From UBA8437 sp963578885 (lineage in GTDB: Bacteria; Planctomycetota; Planctomycetia; Planctomycetales; Planctomycetaceae), in contig CAUZEQ010000312.1 of NCBI GenBank assembly GCA_963578885.1, positions 1 through 5,718 on the forward strand: a stretch of 5,718 nucleotides of DNA, in the 5' to 3' direction. The notes below the pieces were generated by a model. The model worked only from the letters and a program-made list of their open reading frames with translations. It did no database searches and had not been told where the DNA came from. The translations under genes were made by a program, and so were the position numbers. Positions 1-5,718 of this stretch are shown here, piece by piece (the stretch's first letter is position 1; each line of letters opens with the position of its first letter).

Positions 1-646
1 CAAGCAGGGCGGCATCATCGCGATCAACCTCGACGAGGAGGACGCGCTGGTCAATGTGCGGCTGATCGAGCCGGGCCAGGATGTGCTGATCGCCACACGA
101 AAGGGCATGTCGATCCGGTTCAGCGAGTCCGATGCCCGCAGCATGGGACGTGCCACCCGAGGGGTCCGCGGCATCAACCTGGCCCAGGACGATGAAGTGG
201 TTGGGATGGTGGTGGCCGAGCCGGAACTGAGCCTGCTGACGGTCTGTGAAAACGGGTATGGCAAGCGGACCGTGCTGGGAGACGGGGGTGGTGTGGAGGC
301 CGCACCGGATGGGGAACCGGATGGGGAACCGGATGGGGAAGGGGAGTCGGCCGTCGAGGAAGAGGCTCCGGTCTCAAGCGGTGGCCATTACCGGCGTCAG
401 AAACGAGGTGGCAAGGGGCTGATTGACATCCGTACGACCGACCGCAACGGCCCGGTGATTGACGTGACGGCGGTCGAAGACGGGGATGAGATCCTGATGA
501 TGACCGCCGGAGGCATGCTGCAGCGGGTGCGGGCCGGAGACATCCGGCCGATCGGGCGGAACACTCAGGGCGTGAGACTGATCAGGCTCAAGGAGGGTGA
601 TCGGTTTGTCTCGCTGGCACGGATCCCGGGCGAAATCTTGGATTGA
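1..646 (+). CDS. gyrA: DNA gyrase subunit A, C-terminal part (5' truncated by window edge)
   Basis: This is the last 214 residues of GyrA, the DNA-cleaving subunit of gyrase, which introduces negative supercoils; the part seen is the C-terminal beta-pinwheel that wraps DNA. The open frame runs from base 2 without a start, so the GTG at 56 is internal. Family signatures seen are KQGGIIAI at the beginning, GRATRGVRGI (146-175), GYGKRT (254-271), a GyrA-box-like QKRGGKG (398-418) and GRNTQGVRLIRL (554-589). The box-like motif lies in the last blade, where many GyrA proteins keep a degenerate copy; the canonical box should lie upstream, outside the window. Between GYGKRT and QKRGGKG there is an acidic, Gly/Glu/Asp-rich insertion of about 34 codons (about 284-385), absent from E. 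coli GyrA. ParC was considered, but the box-like motif and the GyrA-type blades favour GyrA. Its stop is 3 nt before rmlB. Confidence 0.93.
   Translation, partial: KQGGIIAINLDEEDALVNVRLIEPGQDVLIATRKGMSIRFSESDARSMGRATRGVRGINLAQDDEVVGMVVAEPELSLLTVCENGYGKRTVLGDGGGVEAAPDGEPDGEPDGEGESAVEEEAPVSSGGHYRRQKRGGKGLIDIRTTDRNGPVIDVTAVEDGDEILMMTAGGMLQRVRAGDIRPIGRNTQGVRLIRLKEGDRFVSLARIPGEILD
305..340 (+). repeat. Three perfect 12-bp tandem copies inside gyrA
   Basis: The unit CCGGATGGGGAA occurs at 305-316, 317-328 and 329-340 without mismatch. Being a multiple of three, it keeps the frame and encodes a repeated Pro-Asp-Gly-Glu unit in the acidic insertion of GyrA. It looks like a slippage-prone minisatellite in a flexible loop between two pinwheel blades; copy number may differ between strains (inference). 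Confidence 0.9.
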
Positions 647-649
647 ACG

Positions 650-1675
650 ATGTCGAGTCTGTTGGTCACCGGCGGTTGCGGGTTCATCGGATCGAATTTC
701 ATCCGCTGGCTGCTGGGGGACGACCCCGAGGCGCACATTGTCAATTTCGACAAGTTGACCTACGCCGGCAATCCCGAAAACCTGGCGTCGGTGTCGGGTT
801 CCGAGCGTTACGAGTTCCGGCAGGGAGACATCACCGACCGTTTGGCGGTGGACGGTGTGCTCGAGGAGTTCACGATCGATGGGATCGTGAATTTCGCGGC
901 CGAGAGTCACGTGGACCGCAGCATCCTGGACTCGACACCGTTCATCGCGACGAACATTGCCGGGACCCAGGTCTTGATCGATGCGGCAAGGGCCGCAGAG
1001 GTGGGTCGTTTTGTGCAGGTGTCGACCGACGAGGTGTACGGCAGCCTGGGTCCGACCGGCGCGTTCACCGAACAGACGCCCCTGGCCCCCAACAGTCCCT
1101 ATGCGGCTTCGAAGACCGCCGCCGACCTGCTGGTGCGGGCGGCGGTGCACACGCACGGCTTCCCGGGGCTGGTCACTCGCTGTTCGAACAACTACGGCCC
1201 GTACCAGTTCCCTGAGAAACTGATCCCGCTGTTCATCAGCAATGCGCTGGACCACCAGCCATTGCCGGTCTACGGAGACGGCGAGAACGTCCGCGACTGG
1301 ATCCACGTTGATGACCACTGTCGCGGCATTGCTGCGGTACTGAGGCGGGGTGAGCCGGGCGAGGTGTACAATTTCGGGGGCCGTGCCGAGATGAGCAACA
1401 TCGGACTGACCCGACGGTTGCTGGAGCTGCTGGATCGACCCGAGTCGTTGATCCGGTTTGTGCCCGATCGGCCGGGCCACGACCAGAGGTACGCGATCGA
1501 CTGCAGCCGTGCCGAGAGCGAGTTGGGCTGGCGGCCGGAGGTGTCATTCGACGAGGGCCTGGCCGCCACGGTCCAGTGGTACCTCGAGAATACCGAGTGG
1601 GTCGAGCGGGTTCGCAGCGGCGTCTACCGCGAGTACTACCAGCAGCAGTACGGTGATCGCCTGGCTGACGAGTGA
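650..1675 (+). CDS. rmlB: dTDP-glucose 4,6-dehydratase
   Basis: This 341-aa protein converts dTDP-glucose to dTDP-4-keto-6-deoxyglucose in the cytoplasm, the second step of dTDP-L-rhamnose and related deoxysugar synthesis. It is a full-length extended short-chain dehydrogenase. The NAD-binding motif GGCGFIG is at residues 8-14, LTYAGN at 36-41, NFAAESHVDRS at 81-91, the catalytic Thr-Asp-Glu at 126-128 (STDEVYG), the Tyr-x3-Lys pair at Y151/K155, RCSNNYGPYQFPEKLIPL at 177-194, GDGENVRDW at 209-217, and the substrate-binding PDRPGHDQRYAID at 272-284. All active-site residues expected for RmlB are present, which separates it from UDP-glucose epimerases. The ATG lies 3 nt after the gyrA stop with no convincing Shine-Dalgarno sequence, so translation may be coupled to gyrA (inference). 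No rmlA, rmlC or rmlD is visible nearby. Confidence 0.95.
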   Translation: MSSLLVTGGCGFIGSNFIRWLLGDDPEAHIVNFDKLTYAGNPENLASVSGSERYEFRQGDITDRLAVDGVLEEFTIDGIVNFAAESHVDRSILDSTPFIATNIAGTQVLIDAARAAEVGRFVQVSTDEVYGSLGPTGAFTEQTPLAPNSPYAASKTAADLLVRAAVHTHGFPGLVTRCSNNYGPYQFPEKLIPLFISNALDHQPLPVYGDGENVRDWIHVDDHCRGIAAVLRRGEPGEVYNFGGRAEMSNIGLTRRLLELLDRPESLIRFVPDRPGHDQRYAIDCSRAESELGWRPEVSFDEGLAATVQWYLENTEWVERVRSGVYREYYQQQYGDRLADE

Positions 1676-1705
1676 CCGAGGCGGGCGGATTGCCCGGCAG
1701 TCGCC

Positions 1706-1734
1706 TAGGCACTCGGCGTAAGGTCCCGTATAAT
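1706..1734 (+). promoter_or_regulatory. Probable sigma70-type promoter of prfB
   Basis: A perfect TATAAT (1729-1734) stands 17 bp downstream of TAGGCA (1706-1711), which matches 4 of 6 bases of the TTGACA consensus. It sits in the 124-nt gap between rmlB and prfB, where AT-rich hexamers are otherwise rare. Transcription would start near 1741 and give a leader of about 60 nt before the prfB ATG. The call is by pattern only. Confidence 0.55.
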
Positions 1735-1787
1735 CCGCGACCCCTCGAGGGCCGTTGTCGTATGACGGTCCCGTTGGCAAGAGGCCC

Positions 1788-1791
1788 GGAG
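1788..1791 (+). promoter_or_regulatory. Ribosome binding site of prfB
   Basis: GGAG ends 8 nt before the ATG at 1800. It decides the start of prfB in favour of 1800. The later ATG at 1882 lies in the shifted frame, beyond the frameshift site. Confidence 0.6.
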
Positions 1792-1799
1792 CCAGATCC

Positions 1800-2961
1800 A
1801 TGGATCACGACCTGCGAACCGCATGCGGTAGTGTGATCGAGAGGATCGTCCAGCTCCGGGACTCCCTTTGACCTGGACGGAATGCTCGGAGAACGCGACG
1901 CCATCAACGTGAAGATGGCGGCGCCGGGGTTCTGGGACAACCAGGAGACCGCCCAGGCCCAGGTCGACGCGCTCAAGCGTCTCAATGCCACGTTGAAGCC
2001 TCTCGAGGAGCTTGCCGCCGGAGGCGAGGAGCTGGAGGTGCTGGCCGAGTTGTCCGAGGAGGACGAGACGGGAGAGACCGACCTTGAAATCGTCGAGTCG
2101 GTCAACACGCTGCGGCCCCAGTTGGGGCAACTCGAACTGCGGGCGATGATGTCGGATCCCGACGACCGATCCGGAGCCTTCGTGCAGATCCAGGCCGGCG
2201 AAGGAGGTACCGATTCGTCGGACTGGGCCGGGATGCTGTTGAGGATGTACGCGAGGTGGTCCGAGCAGCGGGGGTTCGACTCCGAAATGCTCGAGTATTC
2301 CGAAGCCGACGAAGCCGGGATCCGCAGCGCCACGATCGCCATCCGGGGCGCCTACGCCTACGGGTACCTGCGGGGAGAAATCGGGAATCACCGGTTGATC
2401 CGCATCAGCCCCTTCGACGCGGCAGGACGCCGGCACACTTCGTTTGCCGCCGTCGACGTGACACCTGAGATCGACGAGGAGCAGGAGATCGAGATCAACT
2501 TCGAGTCGGATGTTCGCGAGGACACCTACCGGGCCAGCGGTGCTGGCGGTCAACACGTCAACAAGACCGACTCGGCCATTCGGCTGACGCACCTCAGTAG
2601 CGGAGTCGTGGTGCAGTGCCAGAGCCAGCGCAGCCAGCACAAGAACCGCGCCCAGGCCCGTAAGATGCTGGCCGCCAAGCTGCACCAGATCGGGGTCGAG
2701 AAACGGGATGCCGAGTTGGCTGCCAAGCGGGGACTGAAGTCCAAGATCGGTTTCGGAGGCCAGACGGTCCGCAACTACGTGCTGCATCCGGAGCAGTACG
2801 TCAAGGACGCCCGCACCGGGCTGAAGGTCGGAAACCCTCAGCCGGTGCTCGATGGAGGCCTCGACCCCTTCGTCGAGGAGTTCCTGCGGTGGAGCATGGG
2901 GCAAACACCCGGTCCGGCTGCAGCCACCTCGGCCCGCTCGGACGACGCATCCCAGGACTGA
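1800..2961 (+). CDS. prfB: Peptide chain release factor 2, made by +1 programmed frameshift
   Basis: RF2 recognises UAA and UGA stop codons in the ribosomal A site and triggers peptide release. Frame 0 runs from ATG 1800 through 23 codons to an in-frame TGA at 1869-1871. A +1 slip on CTT at 1866-1868 continues with GAC at 1870 and gives a 386-aa product; residues 24-386 are in the shifted frame. The joint reads LRDSLDLD, matching LRGYLDYD at the same place in E. coli RF2. Other signatures are GFWDN near the N-terminus, IQAGEGGTDSSDWA, the RF2-specific stop-reading tripeptide SPF at residues 203-205 (2407-2415), and GAGGQHVNKTDSA with the catalytic GGQ at 249-251 (2545-2553). The tail ends in about 20 Ala/Ser/Asp-rich, probably disordered residues beyond the usual family end. 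Starting the gene at ATG 1882 would lose 27 residues. It probably has its own promoter. Confidence 0.95.
1858..1872 (+). promoter_or_regulatory. prfB +1 programmed frameshift site
   Basis: CTT TGA C at 1866-1872 is the conserved prfB slip site: the P-site tRNA-Leu slips from CUU to UUU when RF2 is scarce and UGA is read slowly. The usual internal Shine-Dalgarno-like stimulator (AGGGGG in E. coli, 3 nt before CTT) is replaced by GGGA at 1858-1861, 4 nt before CTT, which could pair only weakly with the 16S rRNA tail. The feedback is known for prfB in general; its strength here is unknown. Confidence 0.92.
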
Positions 2962-2992
2962 CGGGCACTGGCCAGGCGAGAACACCAATAGC

Positions 2993-2998
2993 GGGAGG
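2993..2998 (+). promoter_or_regulatory. Strong ribosome binding site of the DUF1080 lipoprotein gene
   Basis: GGGAGG lies 7 nt before the ATG at 3006, in the 44-nt gap after prfB. It is the best Shine-Dalgarno match in the window and confirms this start, which also gives a proper lipoprotein signal peptide. Confidence 0.75.
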
Positions 2999-3005
2999 CT
3001 GATCG

Positions 3006-4298
3006 ATGAGACACGTGGCTGCGTGGCTGTGGACCGCGGTCCTGTTGAGCGGTTGTGGCACACAGGAGCTGGCGAATTCCTCGAACGGAACCGCAGCGGA
3101 GGTCGACGCCCAGCCGGCCGAAACCACCGCGAAGCAACAGCCTGCCACCGAGGAGCTCCGGGAATTCGATGCGAAGCTGGCCGATGTCCCCGAGCCATTG
3201 CTCGACGCCGACCAACTGGCCGACGGCTGGATCCAGCTCTTTGACGGCAGGACACTGTGCGGTTGGCAGGCCAACAGCGATGCGAACTGGTCGGTCCGCG
3301 ACGGTGTGCTGCATGCCGACTCGGGCCCCAAGGGCCTGATCGTCACCAGCGTGCCGTTTGCCGATTACGAATTGCTGTGTGACTTCAGGTTGGCCGAGGG
3401 CGGCAACAGCGGGATCTTTCTGCGGACGCCGGTGACGCCGAAGGATCCGGCGAGGGACTGTTACGAGTTGAACATCTGCGACACGCACAAGGCGTTCCGA
3501 ACCGGCAGCCTGGTGGCTCGAAAGACGGGCCCCGAGGGCGTGACGGTCGAGGGCGAGTGGCACACGTTTCATGTGAGGCTGCTGGGGACGAAACTGAACG
3601 TGAAGCTGGATGGTGCATCGGTGCTGGAGTTCAACGACGCGGGCGACTCGCCACTGGTCTCGGGTCGCATCGGGCTGCAGATGAACGGGGGCGAGGTCGA
3701 GTTCCGCAACGTCTTTGTCCGTCCGCTGGGCGGCAAGCCGCTGTTCAACGGCCGCGACCTCGATGGATGGCGAGTGGTGCCCGGTGGCAAGAGCCGATTC
3801 AGCGTGGCCGAGGGTGCGATCCACGCCGAAGACGGAGCCGGGTTCCTGGAGACCGAGTCGACCTGGGGCGACTTCGTGCTGCAGGCCGAGGCCAGGAGCA
3901 ATGGCGAGCAGCTCAACAGCGGGATCTTCTTCCGGGCCGTGGCCGGCACCGCCGAGCATCCCTCCGACGGCTATGAGCTGCAGATTCATAACGGCACGAA
4001 GCCCAGCGGGGCTCTGGAGCCCTCCAACGCGGGCACCGGTGCGATCTTCCGGCGAACGACAGCCCGCTTTGTGGCCTCCCGCGACGGTGAGTGGACGGCA
4101 CTCACGCTGATCGCGTCGGGGCCGAGGATGGCCGTGTGGGTCAACGGGCTGCAGGTGACCGACTGGGTCGACAGGCGGGCCGATCATCTCAATCCTCGTC
4201 GTGGCCGGCGTCTCGAGGCGGGACACATCAGTCTGCAGGGTCACGACCCGACGACCGATCTCGATTTCCGAGCGATTCGCGCTGCGGCGCTGCCTTGA
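3006..4298 (+). CDS. Lipoprotein with two DUF1080 (3-keto-disaccharide hydrolase) domains
   Basis: This is a 430-aa exported protein. Residues 1-17 form a lipoprotein signal peptide with lipobox LSGC (C17 would be lipidated). A low-complexity Ala/Thr/Glu/Gln linker runs to about residue 60. Two DUF1080 domains (Pfam 3keto-disac_hyd, a concanavalin-like beta-sandwich) follow. The first spans about 74-241 (GWIQLFDGRTLCGW, NSGIFLR at 134-140, YELNI at 153-157, VEFRNVFVRPL). The second spans about 244-428 (PLFNGRDLDGW, NSGIFFR at 304-310, GYELQIHNG at 322-330, ISLQGHDP then LDFRAIR). Some family members act on 3-keto-glycosides and many others are uncharacterised, so a carbohydrate role outside the cytoplasm is likely but the substrate is unknown. 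Domain 1 carries four cysteines (85, 125, 152, 158) and domain 2 none. It may be co-transcribed with prfB 44 nt upstream. Confidence 0.88.
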   Translation: MRHVAAWLWTAVLLSGCGTQELANSSNGTAAEVDAQPAETTAKQQPATEELREFDAKLADVPEPLLDADQLADGWIQLFDGRTLCGWQANSDANWSVRDGVLHADSGPKGLIVTSVPFADYELLCDFRLAEGGNSGIFLRTPVTPKDPARDCYELNICDTHKAFRTGSLVARKTGPEGVTVEGEWHTFHVRLLGTKLNVKLDGASVLEFNDAGDSPLVSGRIGLQMNGGEVEFRNVFVRPLGGKPLFNGRDLDGWRVVPGGKSRFSVAEGAIHAEDGAGFLETESTWGDFVLQAEARSNGEQLNSGIFFRAVAGTAEHPSDGYELQIHNGTKPSGALEPSNAGTGAIFRRTTARFVASRDGEWTALTLIASGPRMAVWVNGLQVTDWVDRRADHLNPRRGRRLEAGHISLQGHDPTTDLDFRAIRAAALP

Positions 4299-4303
4299 GG
4301 AGG

Positions 4304-4329
4304 GCGGCTCAGGCCGATCGGCGAGCCGC
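4304..4329. terminator. GC-rich hairpin at the convergent gene junction, possible two-way terminator
   Basis: GCGGCTC (4304-4310) pairs perfectly with GAGCCGC (4323-4329). The intervening 12 nt include the perfect palindrome GCCGATCGGC (4313-4322), so a nested hairpin is possible. It begins 5 nt after the stop of the plus-strand gene and covers the stop of the minus-strand gene. There is no T-tract on either side, so it is not a classical intrinsic terminator; a role in ending or stabilising both transcripts is inference. Confidence 0.35.
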
Positions 4330-5142
4330 GGTGGTGGCCAGCGGGACGAGCAGGTCACCGGGGCGGGCTGCGGCGACCAGCTTGTCGTGGACTTCCAGAC
4401 GCAGCAGGCCCCAATGGCCGCTGAGTGCCGAGTCGAGTTCTGAGGCGGGAATCGCGTCGGGGGTGTTGGTCAGCAGCACGAGCAAACGGGGTGCGTCGTC
4501 CTTGAGCCGCTGGAGAAGTGCTCGCAGTGTGTGATCGCTCCAGGGATCGGCGTCGACAAGCAGCAGGTCGATGCCGCTGGCCGGCGTGTTGTCGGCCCAA
4601 GGCACACTCTGGCCACCGAGTGCCACGAGTTGATCGGTGAGCGTACCGGACCAGGCCGGGTCGGGAGAGACCACGCAAAAGGCAAACGCGTCGGTGGTGG
4701 GGGTGGCGGCTGAGGCGAATTCGGCGGCGGCCATCTCGTCGCGGCCGGCGGTCCAGGGCAGGCCCTCACCGCTGTCAAGCAGCAGGCGACGTTCGCTGGC
4801 CAGGCGGGTGGCGGCCGAGGAGTGGGGGACTCGGACCGCATGGGGCCAGTCGCTGCGGTTGCGTCCATCGCCGTGGCACCAGGGACCGTGGCAGACCACC
4901 AGTCGAGCCAATGGCCAGGCACAAAGCAGCTGCTGGATCGAGTCGCTTGAGAACTGGTCGGGAGTCTCTTGCAGCACGACGACCAACTCGGGGACATCGA
5001 GGGCGACGACGTCGAGGGCGGAGGGGATCGAGTCGGCGGTCCAGGCGGGTTTCAGCCGGTAGGCGGGTCCGAGATCTCGGGCGAGTTGCCGGGACCACTC
5101 GGCGCGGGGGCGGCCAATCAGCAGTGTCCGCGGATCGGTCAT
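4309..5142 (-). CDS. Uncharacterised 277-aa protein with two receiver-like halves
   Basis: I do not recognise a named family. It has no signal peptide or membrane segment and is probably cytoplasmic. Each half looks like a degenerate receiver-type alpha/beta fold. Residues about 5-85 run from a first strand (RTLLIG) through a hydrophobic strand LVVVL to RLVVCHG. Residues about 152-258 run from FCVVSP through DLLLVDADPW (192-201, resembling the phospho-acceptor strand DLVLLD of receivers) and LLVLLTN to the C-terminal helix. The first half lacks an aspartate at the matching place and neither half shows a clear full acidic pocket, so phosphorylation is doubtful. A Cys/His/Gly/Trp segment, CHGPWCHGDGRNRSDWP (84-100), joins the halves and could be a functional site. 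The start ATG (5140-5142) has only a weak upstream AGG. It follows the CBS gene by 62 nt on the same strand, suggesting an operon. The gene is likely real; the fold is inferred. Confidence 0.7.
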   Translation of the reverse strand: MTDPRTLLIGRPRAEWSRQLARDLGPAYRLKPAWTADSIPSALDVVALDVPELVVVLQETPDQFSSDSIQQLLCAWPLARLVVCHGPWCHGDGRNRSDWPHAVRVPHSSAATRLASERRLLLDSGEGLPWTAGRDEMAAAEFASAATPTTDAFAFCVVSPDPAWSGTLTDQLVALGGQSVPWADNTPASGIDLLLVDADPWSDHTLRALLQRLKDDAPRLLVLLTNTPDAIPASELDSALSGHWGLLRLEVHDKLVAAARPGDLLVPLATTAARRSA

Positions 5143-5155
5143 CGAACTGTGGCCT

Positions 5156-5173
5156 GTGTCCCTGGTGTCCCTG
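5156..5173. repeat. Perfect 9-bp tandem duplication in the leader of the 277-aa gene
   Basis: GTGTCCCTG occurs at 5156-5164 and again at 5165-5173, in the 62-nt gap between the two minus-strand genes. On the transcribed minus strand it reads CAGGGACAC twice, 14 to 31 nt before the start codon. It may be chance or a small operator-like element; no promoter hexamers are evident beside it. Confidence 0.5.
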
Positions 5174-5204
5174 CCAGTTTGTGGTGGCTTGTGCCGCCGA
5201 GGAG

Positions 5205-5718
5205 TCAGGCGGTTGATCTCAGTTCGGCAAAACGGACGCAGAGAAACTTGAGGATGTCTCGGACCGAGATGATCCCGGTGGGTCGGTCCTCGGCGTCGAC
5301 GACCGGGAGATGCCGATAGCCGCCGAGGTCCATGGCGTGCAGTGCGTAGGCGATCGAATCGTCCTGGCTGACGGTGGCCGGGTCGGGGGTCATGAACTCG
5401 CCGACCGGGTCGGGCAGTCGACTGAGGTCGTCGGAGAACCGGTTGAGTACGTCTCGTTCGGTGAAGATCCCGACCAGGTCGCCCTGTTCGTCGAGAACCA
5501 GCAGGCAGCCGACATTCTGTTCAGACATCGTCGCGATGGCCGTCGAGACCGGTTCGAGCGGACCGATGGTCAAGGGCGGCTTGGGGCAGAGGACTCGGAT
5601 GGCGTGCCGCGAGATCGCCTGTTCGAGTTCACCGCCTGAGGGGTCGAGCGTGACCAGGGGTTGGCCACACTCCTCGCAGTTGTCCATCCCTTCGATGTTG
5701 TCGAAACCACAACCGGGG
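5205..5718 (-). CDS. Zinc-ribbon-like CBS-pair protein (5' end outside window)
   Basis: Two tandem CBS domains, which as a pair usually bind adenosine nucleotides such as AMP, ATP or SAM and act as an energy or ligand sensor. Numbering from the internal Met encoded at 5685-5687, CBS1 spans about 26-85, with GIFTERD at 73-79, and CBS2 about 96-150, with MTPDPATVSQDDS then GIISVRD at 138-144; both G-x-x-T/S-x-x-D motifs expected for ribose/phosphate contacts are present. The frame stays open to the window edge beyond that Met: the residues before it read PGCGFDNIEG, and the Met is followed by DNCEECGQPL. This gives Cys-x11-Cys-x2-Cys, and the partial codon at 5718 would fit TGC, completing a CPGC knuckle. 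It therefore looks like a four-Cys zinc ribbon fused to a CBS pair, and the true start lies upstream. No effector domain follows CBS2. Its neighbour is the 277-aa unknown. Confidence 0.88.
   Translation of the reverse strand, partial: PGCGFDNIEGMDNCEECGQPLVTLDPSGGELEQAISRHAIRVLCPKPPLTIGPLEPVSTAIATMSEQNVGCLLVLDEQGDLVGIFTERDVLNRFSDDLSRLPDPVGEFMTPDPATVSQDDSIAYALHAMDLGGYRHLPVVDAEDRPTGIISVRDILKFLCVRFAELRSTA

Noticed and set aside
305..340. Short repeats as a CRISPR array
   Set aside because: Units are contiguous 12-bp copies in a coding frame with no spacers.
374..1480. Long open frame on the minus strand opposite gyrA and rmlB
   Set aside because: It lies antisense to two confidently identified genes, is rich in Arg, Pro and His, and shows no family motif; such frames are common opposite GC-rich genes.
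1682..1696. Small hairpin CGGGC / GCCCG just after rmlB
   Set aside because: Only 5 bp of stem and no T-tract; too weak to call a terminator in this base composition.
1869..1871. In-frame TGA as evidence that prfB is a pseudogene
   Set aside because: It is the conserved programmed frameshift stop; the rest of RF2 is intact with SPF and GGQ motifs.
1882..1884. ATG as the start of prfB
   Set aside because: It lacks the conserved RF2 N-terminal residues, and the upstream frame with the CTT TGA C site restores them.
1705..4358. Two overlapping long minus-strand open frames opposite prfB and the DUF1080 gene (1705-3255 and 2838-4358)
   Set aside because: They are antisense to RF2 and DUF1080 coding sequence with clear motifs and have low-complexity composition; treated as shadows.

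Overview
The window is a dense, high-G+C stretch of bacterial chromosome holding six protein genes, two of them cut by the window edges. A planctomycete (Planctomycetota) is the most likely source. The reasons are a lipoprotein with two DUF1080 (3-keto-disaccharide hydrolase) domains, a family greatly expanded in that phylum, a GyrA tail with an acidic insertion in its last repeat, and a CBS-pair protein with an N-terminal zinc-ribbon-like segment. This assignment is inferred from protein flavour only; no rRNA or other phylogenetic marker was compared.

Plus strand, 1-1675: the 3' end of gyrA (DNA gyrase subunit A, C-terminal wrapping domain) is followed after 3 nt by rmlB (dTDP-glucose 4,6-dehydratase), so the two are probably co-transcribed. 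Plus strand, 1676-4298: a 124-nt gap contains a plausible sigma70-type promoter (TATAAT at 1729-1734) and a Shine-Dalgarno site. Next comes prfB (release factor 2), whose correct reading needs the conserved +1 programmed frameshift at CTT TGA C (1866-1872). The true start is therefore at 1800 and not at the in-frame ATG at 1882. A two-domain DUF1080 lipoprotein follows 44 nt later with a strong ribosome binding site.

Minus strand, 5718-4309: a zinc-ribbon/CBS-pair protein, whose 5' end lies outside the window, is followed after 62 nt by an unrecognised 277-aa protein. Its two halves look like degenerate receiver (response-regulator-like) folds. This pair converges on the DUF1080 gene, with stop codons only 10 nt apart and a GC-rich hairpin over the junction.

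Together the genes cover DNA topology, nucleotide-sugar supply for surface polysaccharide, translation termination with autoregulation by frameshifting, an exported carbohydrate-related lipoprotein, and a probable nucleotide-sensing protein with an uncharacterised partner. No gene-free stretch exceeds 300 bases; the longest is 1676-1799. I saw no tRNA, rRNA, insertion sequence or CRISPR array. The region reads mostly as ordinary core chromosome. The points most worth a second look are the frameshifted prfB with its weak stimulatory element, the 277-aa unknown, and the mis-startable zinc-ribbon/CBS gene.
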